Source: Stappia sp. TSB10P1A | GTDB taxonomy: Bacteria > Pseudomonadota > Alphaproteobacteria > Rhizobiales > Stappiaceae | DNA: 64,000 nucleotides | Reading direction: 5' to 3' | Assembly (NCBI RefSeq): GCF_900185725.1 | Contig: NZ_FYAU01000029.1 | Span: 62,001-126,000 of the forward strand | In this document: piece by piece, positions 56,746 through 64,000 of the stretch | How the letters are laid out: every line of letters starts with the position of its first letter | How positions within the stretch are numbered: the stretch's first letter is position 1 | Translations under genes and position numbers: made by a program | Notes under the pieces: generated by a model | What the model saw: the letters and a program-made list of their open reading frames with translations, nothing else | Database searches by the model: none | Told to the model about the DNA's origin: nothing

Positions 56746-57573
56746 TCACGCGGTGCCCTGGCCGCGGGCGCGGCGGCGGCCGAGCCAGACGATGGCGCCG
56801 AGCGTCGCCACGATGACGAGGAAGGAGAACAGCGTCGTCACGGTGCCGAGTGCGTAGAGCACCGGCGTCGTGACGTTGGTGGTCATGCCGTAGATCTCCA
56901 GCGGCAGGGTGTTGTAGGTGCCCGAGGTCATCAGCGAGCGCGCGAACTCGTCATAGGACAGGGTGAAGCCGAACAGGCCGACGCCGATCAGCATCGGCGC
57001 GATCATCGGCAGCAGCACGTGCAGGAAGGTCTGCCAGGCGCTGGCGCCAAGGTCGCGGGCGGCCTCCTCGTAGGCAGGCGAGAAGCGGTTGAACACGGCG
57101 AACATGATCAGCACGCCGAAGGGCAGCGTCCAGGTCAGGTGGGCGCCGAAGGCGGAGCTGTACCAGGCCGGGCGCAGGCCCACCTGCTGGAACATCACGC
57201 CGATGCCGAGCGAGACGATGATCGAGGGCACCACGAGGCTCGCGACCGACAGGTAGAACAGCGGCGTCGCGCCGAGGAAGCGGCGGCGGAAGGCGAGGCC
57301 CGCCAGCAGCGACACCACGACGGTGACCAGCATGACGCCGATGCCCAGCGTCAGCGAGCGGCGGAAGCTGCCGCCGAAATCGCCGACCGCCTGGCGCTCC
57401 GTCAGGTTGCGGAACCAGTGCAGCGAGGTGCCGTTGAGCGGGAAGGTCAGCCCGCCATCCGGTCCCTGGAAGGACAGGATGACGATGGCCGACAGCGGTC
57501 CGTAAAGGAACACCACGAACAGCGCGAAGAACAGCGCCAGGATCCAGAATTCGAGGCCGCGAGTCTCGCTCAT
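56746..57573 (-). CDS. ABC transporter permease (PotC-like)
   Basis: This 275-residue permease has six predicted membrane helices and the EAA loop YEEAARDLGASAWQTFLHVLLP typical of PotC/PotI. The start at 57573 lies one base from the stop of the preceding permease gene. It is part of an importer for polyamine-like or other cationic solutes. Confidence 0.9.
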   Translation of the reverse strand: MSETRGLEFWILALFFALFVVFLYGPLSAIVILSFQGPDGGLTFPLNGTSLHWFRNLTERQAVGDFGGSFRRSLTLGIGVMLVTVVVSLLAGLAFRRRFLGATPLFYLSVASLVVPSIIVSLGIGVMFQQVGLRPAWYSSAFGAHLTWTLPFGVLIMFAVFNRFSPAYEEAARDLGASAWQTFLHVLLPMIAPMLIGVGLFGFTLSYDEFARSLMTSGTYNTLPLEIYGMTTNVTTPVLYALGTVTTLFSFLVIVATLGAIVWLGRRRARGQGTA

Positions 57574-57574
57574 C

Positions 57575-58501
57575 TCACAGCTCCTTGCGGATGTCGACGA
57601 CGCGCAGGATCGCGGCGACGAGCAGCAGGACGATGGCCAGCAGCACCACCGCATTGGCGGCGGCGGCCGGATATTGCAGCAAGGACATCTGGTTGCGCAT
57701 CATCAGGGCGACCGAGGCGCTCTGCCCGCCCGACATCACCTGGACGGTGATGAAGTCGGCCATCACCAGCGTCACCACGAAGATCGTGCCGATCGCCATG
57801 CCCGGCTTGGCCAGCGGCAGGATCACGTTGGTCAGCACCTGCAGGCTGGAGGCGCCGGCATCGCGCGCCGCCTCCACCAGCGCGCGGTCGATGCGCATCA
57901 ACGTGTTGAAGATCGGCGTCACCATGAACAGCGTGTAGAGATGCACCATCGCCAGCACCACGGCGAAATCGGAATAGAGCAGCCATTCCACCGGGGCCGG
58001 CACGATGCCGAGGTCGACGAGCGCCGTGTTGACCAGCCCGTTGCGTCCGAGCACCGGGATCCACGAGATCATGCGGATGATGTTGGAGGTCAGGAACGGC
58101 ACGGTGCAGACCAGGAACAGCACCATCTGCATGGTCTGGCTGCGCACGTGGAAGGCGAGGAAATAGGCGACCCAGAAGCCGATGACGAGGGTCAGCACCC
58201 AGACGATCACCGCATATTTGAACGTGTTGAGATAGGTCCGCCAGGTCACCGCCGAACCCAGCGTCTCGATATAGTTGGTCAGCACGAAATCGGGATAGAG
58301 CCGGGCGAAGTCGTAGTCCCAGAAGCTCACCGCGACGATCATCGCCAGTGGCGCCAGCAGGAAGGCGCCGAGGATGAGCGCCAGCGGCGCTGCCTGCAGA
58401 TAGGCGGCGGCGGACCTGCCGAAGCGGGCGAGACGGCGGGCGGGCAGCGTCCCGTCCGGTTCGCTCATCGGGAGGGCAGGCGGATTGGCGGCGGCGGTCA
58501 T
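57575..58501 (-). CDS. ABC transporter permease (PotB-like)
   Basis: This 308-residue permease has a cytoplasmic N-terminal stretch of about 35 residues and six helices. Its EAA loop is LVEAARDAGASSLQVLTNVILP. It partners the PotC-like protein. LTNYIETLGSAVTWRTYLNTF is a typical segment of PotB/YdcU proteins. Confidence 0.9.
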   Translation of the reverse strand: MTAAANPPALPMSEPDGTLPARRLARFGRSAAAYLQAAPLALILGAFLLAPLAMIVAVSFWDYDFARLYPDFVLTNYIETLGSAVTWRTYLNTFKYAVIVWVLTLVIGFWVAYFLAFHVRSQTMQMVLFLVCTVPFLTSNIIRMISWIPVLGRNGLVNTALVDLGIVPAPVEWLLYSDFAVVLAMVHLYTLFMVTPIFNTLMRIDRALVEAARDAGASSLQVLTNVILPLAKPGMAIGTIFVVTLVMADFITVQVMSGGQSASVALMMRNQMSLLQYPAAAANAVVLLAIVLLLVAAILRVVDIRKEL

Positions 58502-58585
58502 GCCTCGGCTCCGTGCGGGGTTTCAGGATGCGGGAAGCCGCTCTCCCGGGACGGTGGTCGCCCCGGGAGAGCGGTGAGATCATCC

Positions 58586-59890
58586 TCAGGCGGCGATGAA
58601 CTCGTTCCAGCGGCGGACCATGTAGCGGTCCTCGTCCATGACCGAGTTCCAGCAGGCGACCTTGCCCATGCGCTCGTTGAAGGAGCCGCCGTCGCGCACG
58701 GCACCGGCCTTTTCCATCACCCTGCCGTCCGGCGACAGGATGTCGCCCGCCGCCGGCTTGCCCTCGACCCAGAAGCCCCACTCGTCCTCGGACATGTATT
58801 CCTTCGCCGTCTCCATGGCGGCGGAGTAGTAGCCCTGGCGGTTGAGGTAGGCGCCGACCCAGCCGGACAGGTACCAGTCGATATACTCGTACGCCGCATC
58901 GAGCTTGGCGCCCGACAGGTGCTTGGCGAGGCCGATGCCGCCGCCCCAGGCGCGGTAGCCTTCCTTCAGCGGCTGGTAGACGCAGGGAATGCCACGCGAG
59001 CGCACGGCGGCCACCGCCGGCGACCACATTGACTGGATCACCACCTCGCCCGAGGCCATCAGGTTGACGCTCTCGTCGAAGGACTTCCAGAAGGCGCGGA
59101 ACTGGCCGTCCTTCTTGGCCTTGATCAGGAACTCGATGGTCTTGTCGATCTCCTCCTTGGTCATGTTGCCCTTGTCGGCATACTGGACCTCGCCCAGTGC
59201 CTCCATGATCATGGCCGCGTCCATGATGCCGATGGAGGGGATGTTGAGGATCGAGGTCTTGCCCTTGAAGGCCGGGTCCATGATGTCGGCCCAGGTGGTG
59301 ATCTCGCGACCGACGAGGTCCGGACGGATGCCCAGCGTGTCGGCGTTGTAGATCGTCGGCACCATGGTCAGCCAGTCGGTCGGGGCGCTGGCGAAGGTGG
59401 TGGAGTCCTTGCCCTCGACGAAGCCGACCGTGTGCGGCGCCGTTCCTTGCGCGATGACGCTGTCCGGCGTCAGCTTGCCGTCGATGAACAGCGGCACGAT
59501 CTTGTCGTAGTATTTCAGCCGGGAGACCTCCATCGGCTGCATCACACCGGCCGGGAACACCTTCTTGGCGATCCAGTATTCGATATCGGCGATGTCGTAG
59601 CTGTCCGGCTGGGTGACGGCGCGCTGGGCGGCAGCGTCGGAATCGGTTGCCGTCATTTCCAGCGTGATGCCGAGGTCTTCCTTGCACTTCTCGGCGATGG
59701 CGTTGAGGTTCGACACGCCGGTGCCGAACTGGCGCAGGGTGATCGGGTTCTGCGCCCAGATGGTCGGGAAGCCGGTGATGGCGCCGCTGCCCGCGACAAG
59801 GCCGGCGGCAGCCGCACCGGTCTTCAGCAGTGAGCGGCGGGACAGGCCGCTCGCGCCGGTGGCGGTCTTGGTGGTCGGTGTCGTCGTCAT
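58586..59890 (-). CDS. ABC transporter periplasmic binding protein (spermidine/putrescine type)
   Basis: This 434-residue binding protein has a twin-arginine signal (SRRSLLKTGAAAAGLVAGSG, about residues 17-36), so it is probably exported folded by Tat. The mature part is of the PotD/extracellular family 1 group (WADIMDPAFKGKTSILN, LMASGEVVIQSMWSPAV, YIDWYLSGWVGAYLNRQGYYS). Ligands of relatives include polyamines, opines and other amines. GAGGGGAA precedes the ATG at 59890. Tat export may indicate a bound cofactor or simply lineage habit. Confidence 0.9.
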   Translation of the reverse strand: MTTTPTTKTATGASGLSRRSLLKTGAAAAGLVAGSGAITGFPTIWAQNPITLRQFGTGVSNLNAIAEKCKEDLGITLEMTATDSDAAAQRAVTQPDSYDIADIEYWIAKKVFPAGVMQPMEVSRLKYYDKIVPLFIDGKLTPDSVIAQGTAPHTVGFVEGKDSTTFASAPTDWLTMVPTIYNADTLGIRPDLVGREITTWADIMDPAFKGKTSILNIPSIGIMDAAMIMEALGEVQYADKGNMTKEEIDKTIEFLIKAKKDGQFRAFWKSFDESVNLMASGEVVIQSMWSPAVAAVRSRGIPCVYQPLKEGYRAWGGGIGLAKHLSGAKLDAAYEYIDWYLSGWVGAYLNRQGYYSAAMETAKEYMSEDEWGFWVEGKPAAGDILSPDGRVMEKAGAVRDGGSFNERMGKVACWNSVMDEDRYMVRRWNEFIAA

Positions 59891-59928
59891 TTCAGTTCCC
59901 CTCTCTTTTGATGGTCGGCCTTGGATTT

Positions 59929-61017
59929 TCAGGAAGCGAGGCGGCCGAGGACGATGGCGTCCTCCCGGTTCCACGCGAGCGGCGCCGCATCGCCGACCTT
60001 GACGGGTGCGGCGAAGAAATCGGCGTCGCTGACGATTGCTGTGAAGTCGTCCACTCCGGCTCCGGCGACGGTGAGCTTCACCGACGAGCCGCGATATTCG
60101 ATGTTCTGCACCACACCGGTGAAGCCGAGGCCCGGCGCGCTAGCCGGGCCGATCCGCACCCGGTCGGTTCGCACGGCAATGTCGATGGCCTCATCTGCGT
60201 CCGGCGGCGTGCCGTCGGCGGAAAACAGCCTGCCACCGGCCGGGGCGATGGTCACGCCGCGCTCGTCGCGGCTCGAAAGGCGGCCGGTGATGACGTTGTG
60301 ATCGCCCATGAAGCGGGCGACGAAGGCATTGGCGGGCTGCTCGAACACTCTGCGCGGCGCCGCCGCCTGTTCGATCCGCCCGGCATTCATCACCACGATC
60401 AGGTCGGCGAGCGCCATCGCCTCCTCCTGGGAGTGGGTGACATGCACGAAGGTGATGCCGAGCGAGGCCTGCAGCCGCTTCAACTCGGCCCGCATCTTGA
60501 CCTTCAGGAAGGGATCGAGCGCCGACAGCGGTTCGTCGAGCAGCAGGGCCTGCGGATCGGTGATCAAGGCGCGGGCGAGCGCCACGCGCTGCTGCTGGCC
60601 ACCCGAAAGCTGCGCCGGCCGGCGCGCGGCATAGGGCTCCATATGCACCAGTTCGAGCATGTCCAGCGCCCGCCGCCGCCGCTCCTGCTTGCCGACGCCC
60701 TTCATCTTCAGGCTGAAGGCGACATTGTCGGTGACATCGAGATGCGGGAACAGCGCATAGGACTGGAACATCATCGAGGTGCCGCGGCGCGCCGGCGGCA
60801 GGTCGGTGACCACCTGGTTGCCGAGCCGCACGTCGCCGTCCGAAATGCTCTCGTGGCCGGCGATCATCCGCAGCGTCGTGCTCTTGCCGCAGCCCGAGGG
60901 ACCGAGCAGGCAGCAATAGCTGCCGGCCGGGATCTTCAGGCTGATCGCATGCACGGCCGTGGTCGATCCGTAGACCTTGGTGACGGAGGCAATGTCGATG
61001 GCGGCGGCCTTGCTCAT
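59929..61017 (-). CDS. ABC transporter ATP-binding subunit (PotA-like)
   Basis: This 362-residue ATPase has Walker A GPSGCGKST, the signature LSGGQQQRVALARALI, Walker B ALLLDEPLSALD and switch THSQEEAM. A C-terminal TOBE regulatory domain starts at about residue 270 (IDIAVRTDRVRIG, VQNIEYRGSSVKL). It is the first gene of the minus-strand operon. The start at 61017 follows AGAGGGG. Confidence 0.92.
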   Translation of the reverse strand: MSKAAAIDIASVTKVYGSTTAVHAISLKIPAGSYCCLLGPSGCGKSTTLRMIAGHESISDGDVRLGNQVVTDLPPARRGTSMMFQSYALFPHLDVTDNVAFSLKMKGVGKQERRRRALDMLELVHMEPYAARRPAQLSGGQQQRVALARALITDPQALLLDEPLSALDPFLKVKMRAELKRLQASLGITFVHVTHSQEEAMALADLIVVMNAGRIEQAAAPRRVFEQPANAFVARFMGDHNVITGRLSSRDERGVTIAPAGGRLFSADGTPPDADEAIDIAVRTDRVRIGPASAPGLGFTGVVQNIEYRGSSVKLTVAGAGVDDFTAIVSDADFFAAPVKVGDAAPLAWNREDAIVLGRLAS

Positions 61018-61148
61018 ATGCGGTCCCCTCTGGCGTGGCTGCTGCAATGCATCATGCGTGCCAGTCGCGGAACTCCGGGCTTTTCAACGATTTTTCAAAT
61101 GGTTCTGCAAGGCTGGCTGTGAGGTGCGGAGCGCCATCTTGCCGCACT

Positions 61149-61163
61149 GCACAGATTCTGTGC
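61149..61163. promoter_or_regulatory. Palindrome in the GntR/ABC divergent promoter region
   Basis: GCACAG-ATT-CTGTGC is a perfect inverted repeat in the 256-bp gap between the ABC operon and the GntR gene. It is an operator candidate alongside the second palindrome at 61184. Confidence 0.5.
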
Positions 61164-61183
61164 GATTGTCGGCAAAACATGAA

Positions 61184-61201
61184 AAGATTGTATGCAATCT
61201 T
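61184..61201. promoter_or_regulatory. GntR-type operator
   Basis: AAGATTG-TATG-CAATCTT is a perfect 7-bp inverted repeat containing the TTGTATGCAA core, which is typical of FCD-type GntR sites. It lies 73 bp before the GntR start and 167 bp before the ABC operon start. Confidence 0.65.
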
Positions 61202-61273
61202 GGTGAGGGTCGTATGCGCTCCCTGTGCGAGGCGGCGGAAACGCGCTAAAAGGGTTGCGGGGAATCAGATGAG

Positions 61274-61987
61274 ATGACTGTTCACGACCACGCCGCCCCC
61301 GGCGGCCAGCTTTCCGACGACCGTGCCGGCGCCATCCGCGACCGGCTGCGGCTGGCCATTGTCGGCCGCAAGCTGGCGCCCGGTACCAAGCTGTCGGAGG
61401 CCGAGGTCGGCGCTCTGTTCGATGTCAGCCGCACCGTCGTGCGCGCGGCGTTGCAGATGCTCGCTTTCGAGGGGCTCGTGCGCAGCGAGCGCAACCGCGG
61501 CGCCTTCGTCGCCAATCCCTCGCCCGACGAGGCGCGCCAGATCTTTGCCTCCCGCCGGCTGATCGAACCGGGCATTGCCCGCGAGGCTTGCGCGCGCATC
61601 GATGCCGCCGCGCTCGAGCGCTTTGCCGCACTGATTGCCGAGGAGGCGAGCCAGATCGCCGCTCCCGGCCCGGCGGCCCGCCAGGCGGAGATCAAGGCGT
61701 CGGGAGACTTCCACCTGTTGCTGGCCGAAGTCGCGGGGAACGCCATCCTCCACCGCTTCATGGAGGAACTGGTCGCGCGCTCCTCGCTGGTCATCGCACT
61801 CTATGGTCGCTCGGATGCCTCCAGTTGCGCCCATGCGGAGCATCGCGGCATTCTGGAGGCGCTGGCTGCCGGTGAAGCGGAGCGGCTCGTACGGCTGGTT
61901 GGCGAGCATATCGACCATATCGAGGCCGATCTCGACCTTGCGCCGCAGGGCCGCGCTCCGGCGCTCAAGGATGCGCTCGGCTTCTAA
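61274..61987 (+). CDS. GntR-family regulator, FCD type
   Basis: This 237-residue protein has a winged helix (KLSEAEVGALFDVSRTVVRAALQMLAFEGLV) and an FCD domain (ASRRLIEPGIAREACARI, DFHLLLAEVAGNAILHRFM, CAHAEHRGILEALAAGE). It is divergent from the PotA-like ABC operon and most likely controls it through the palindromes between them. Its last four bases overlap the end of the convergent methyltransferase gene. An in-frame upstream ATG at 61268 is also possible. Confidence 0.9.
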   Translation: MTVHDHAAPGGQLSDDRAGAIRDRLRLAIVGRKLAPGTKLSEAEVGALFDVSRTVVRAALQMLAFEGLVRSERNRGAFVANPSPDEARQIFASRRLIEPGIAREACARIDAAALERFAALIAEEASQIAAPGPAARQAEIKASGDFHLLLAEVAGNAILHRFMEELVARSSLVIALYGRSDASSCAHAEHRGILEALAAGEAERLVRLVGEHIDHIEADLDLAPQGRAPALKDALGF

Positions 61988-63219
61988 CGTTTCGCCTCGC
62001 GCGCCTCGGCCGCGCGCTCCGCCTCGGCCATGTAGTCGCGGGTGATCGGCACCGTGTCGATCCGCTTTGTCAGTTGCAACTGGAACACCATGTTGGTGCG
62101 CTGCCGGAAGCCGACCTCGCACAGCGCCAGATAGAACTCCCACATCCGCAGGAAGCGCGCGTCGTAGATCTTCAGCACCTCCTCGCGGTGGGCGAGGAAG
62201 CGTTCGCGCCAGTGGCGCAGCGTCTCGGCATAGTGCAGCCGCAGGATCTCGACATCGGTGGCAAAGAGCCCCGTCTTCTCCACCGCCGCGAACACTTCCG
62301 ACATCGAAGGCAGATCGGCGCCGGGGAAAATGTACTTGCGGATGAAGGGGTTGATCGGGGCGGGCACGTCCGAATAGCCGATCGCGTGGATCAGCGCGAC
62401 CCCGTCCGGGGCAAGCAACTCGCGCAGCTTGCCGAAATATTCCAGGTAGTGCCGCTTGCCGACATGCTCGAACATGCCGACCGAGACGATGCGGTCGAAC
62501 GGCCCCCGCTGCTCGCGGTAGTCCCTGAGGTGGAACGACACGCGTTCCCCTGCCGGCGACGCGGCGGCGCGCGCCTGGGAATGGGCGAACTGTTCCTCGC
62601 TCAACGTCACCCCGGTCACTTCGGCGCCATAGGCTTCGGCAAGATAAAGCGCCATGCCGCCCCACCCCGAGCCGATGTCCAGCACCTTGAGGCCAGGCCG
62701 GTCGAGCATCAGCTTCGCCGCGATATGTCGCTTCTTGTTGAGTTGCGCCTCCTCCAGCGTGTCCTCGGGCGAGCGGAAATAGGCGCAGGAATACTGCCGG
62801 TCGCTATCGAGGAAGAGGTCGTAGAGGGCGGGCGACAGATCGTAGTGATGGGCGACGTTGCGCTGGGCTCGGCCCATCGGGTTAGACTGCTTGAGCCGTG
62901 CGGTGGCCCGCTCCAGCAGCGACATCCAGGGATGGCCGGCCTCGGTACCGTAGTTGCGGGCAAGGAGGTCCAGAAACTCGTAGAGCCGTCCATCATCGAC
63001 CGTGAGGCTGCCATCCATATAAGCTTCGCCGAGGCCGAGCACCGGGTTGCGGACCAGCTTCCAGTCGGAGGCATCGGTCGACAGCCGGACGGTCGCGACC
63101 GGCGGCGAGCCGTCGCCCAGAAGATGGGAGCGGCCGGCCCTGTCGATGACCGTGAGACTGCCGCGGCGGACAATGGAGCGAAGGAGACGGAGGAAGATCA
63201 TGGACGGGCTGGCGCTCAT
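61984..63219 (-). CDS. Cyclopropane-fatty-acyl-phospholipid synthase family methyltransferase
   Basis: This 411-residue Cfa/MmaA-like SAM-dependent enzyme shows NVAHHYDLSPALYDLFLD (HYD motif), the SAM-binding VLDIGSGWGGMALYLAE, GVTLSEEQ, VSVGMFEHVGKRHY and FIRKYIFPGADLPS. All are conserved in cyclopropane fatty acid synthases. It would methylenate unsaturated phospholipid acyl chains at the inner membrane. It is convergent with the GntR gene, overlapping by four bases, and is probably an independent housekeeping or stress gene. Confidence 0.92.
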   Translation of the reverse strand: MSASPSMIFLRLLRSIVRRGSLTVIDRAGRSHLLGDGSPPVATVRLSTDASDWKLVRNPVLGLGEAYMDGSLTVDDGRLYEFLDLLARNYGTEAGHPWMSLLERATARLKQSNPMGRAQRNVAHHYDLSPALYDLFLDSDRQYSCAYFRSPEDTLEEAQLNKKRHIAAKLMLDRPGLKVLDIGSGWGGMALYLAEAYGAEVTGVTLSEEQFAHSQARAAASPAGERVSFHLRDYREQRGPFDRIVSVGMFEHVGKRHYLEYFGKLRELLAPDGVALIHAIGYSDVPAPINPFIRKYIFPGADLPSMSEVFAAVEKTGLFATDVEILRLHYAETLRHWRERFLAHREEVLKIYDARFLRMWEFYLALCEVGFRQRTNMVFQLQLTKRIDTVPITRDYMAEAERAAEAREAKR

Positions 63220-63392
63220 GTGAGGTCAGGCGGGCTGCCGGGGAGGCGGCTTGCATGCACAGGCGAGCGGCGGAACAAAGCCCGCCGACCGAGCACGATA
63301 CCACGGCTTTCCGTTTTGTCCGAACCGGTTGCGACGCGCGCGTCCGGCCTGTGCCGGTTGTGCAGGCGCTTCGGATCCCGATCTTCGCCCCG

Positions 63393-64000
63393 CTAGAACA
63401 GCCGCATGTCGCGGGCAAGCAGCTTCCACTGGTGGATTCGGGCGGCGCCGCCGTCGTCCTGCCGTTCGGCCACCGCGTCGACGATCAGGTTCAGCGCCGA
63501 GATGATGCCGACCGTCGATTCCAGGTAGAGGCCGCTGCGCGAGGGGGCATGGATCACGGCATCGGCGAGATCCTTGGCCCAGTGGCAGTATTCATCGGTG
63601 ACCACGGCGCAGCGCCGCCCCTGCGCACGGGCGATGCGCGCAAGATCCTGGGACTCCCTCGCATAGGGCACCACATCGACCAGCAGCAGGCAGGTGGCGC
63701 CCGGCACCCGGTCCGGCGCGGTACCGCTCTCCGGCAGCCATTCGGCCAGCATGCCGTCATGGGCGGAGAGGTAGCGCACTGCCGGGCGGGCGATGGCCAA
63801 GCGCCTTGCGAAATCCTCCGCGATGCCCCGCACCGACTGGAAGCCGGTGACATGGATGGCGGCCGAGCCCGCCAGCAGGTCGACCAGCGTGCGGAAGGCC
63901 GGGCCGCCGGCCTGCTGGAAGACGCTGTGCAATGCCTCGACCTCGGCCTTCAGCACCCGCTCGAGCCGGTCGTCGAGGGGCGGCGCGACGGCCCCCGCCT
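63393..64000 (-). CDS. RpiR/MurR-type SIS-domain regulator, C-terminal part (5' end outside window)
   Basis: The frame is open to the window edge, so only about the last 202 codons are present. A SIS domain is seen: IHVTGFQSVRGIAEDFARRLA (sugar-phosphate-binding start), LLLVDVVPYARESQDLARIARAQG and VVTDEYCHWAKDLADAVIH, then STVGIISALNLIVDAVAE. This is the effector half of RpiR-family regulators; the N-terminal HTH would lie beyond 64000. The 173 bp between it and the methyltransferase gene hold no evident gene or terminator. Confidence 0.85.
   Translation of the reverse strand, partial: AGAVAPPLDDRLERVLKAEVEALHSVFQQAGGPAFRTLVDLLAGSAAIHVTGFQSVRGIAEDFARRLAIARPAVRYLSAHDGMLAEWLPESGTAPDRVPGATCLLLVDVVPYARESQDLARIARAQGRRCAVVTDEYCHWAKDLADAVIHAPSRSGLYLESTVGIISALNLIVDAVAERQDDGGAARIHQWKLLARDMRLF

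Noticed and set aside
1-64000. Insertion sequences, prophage genes, integrase/tRNA junctions or toxin-antitoxin pairs
   Set aside because: None recognised on either strand; gene composition is uniform and no terminal repeats or transposase motifs were found.

Overview
The window is GC-rich chromosomal DNA from an alphaproteobacterium, most likely of the Hyphomicrobiales. The evidence is codon use dominated by G/C third positions, a GTTC-N7-GTTC LexA box in front of an imuA-imuB-dnaE2 cassette, a pnp gene, and many small catabolic operons, each with its own ABC or TRAP importer and dedicated regulator. I cannot fix the genus from the sequence. No tRNA, rRNA, insertion sequence, phage gene or CRISPR array was seen. 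Almost all of the DNA is coding; only one gap (31519-31886) exceeds 300 bp.

Layout. 1-810: the 3' end of pnp with a clear terminator. 809-5130: a kinase-like/P-loop ATPase, a LysE-family exporter, two cupins and a LysR regulator. 5123-6590: a MocR-type regulator with a palindromic operator. 6599-20019: a catabolic island built around two paralogous M81 (MlrC-like) metallopeptidases, with two class III aminotransferases, an FAD oxidoreductase, an aldehyde dehydrogenase, a complete polar amino-acid ABC importer and an IclR regulator. A repeated operator-like motif sits in front of three of its transcription units. 20047-21798: azoreductase and divergent LysR. 22083-23829: a beta-CASP metallo-beta-lactamase protein and a 28-residue membrane protein. 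23985-30226: a LexA-box-controlled mutagenesis operon that begins with an endonuclease III-like DNA glycosylase and continues with imuA, imuB and dnaE2. 30253-31518: a RibD/DHFR-like reductase and an HxlR regulator.

31709-38607: a LacI-controlled operon with twin perfect operators. It encodes a fold-III PLP enzyme, an ABC importer, a RidA protein, an AstE/AspA-type deacylase and the LacI protein. 38611-45647: an acid-sugar island with a DUF1537 kinase, a RuBisCO-like protein, an ApnO-like oxidoisomerase, a GntR regulator, a tartrate/D-malate dehydrogenase homologue and an aldehyde dehydrogenase; it is best read as D-apionate catabolism. 45727-55143: a second GntR regulator, a TRAP importer and the tetronate (erythronate/threonate) pathway denD-ltnD-otnK-otnC-otnI. 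Shared promoter elements tie these last two islands together. 55159-61987: a spermidine/putrescine-type ABC importer with an Asp/Glu/hydantoin racemase-family protein, a GNAT protein and a divergent GntR regulator. 61984-64000: a cyclopropane-fatty-acyl synthase-family methyltransferase and a truncated RpiR/SIS-domain regulator.

The genes form a set of uptake-plus-degradation modules for amino-acid-like compounds, polyamine-like compounds and plant-type acid sugars. This suggests a heterotroph living with plant or algal exudates (inference).
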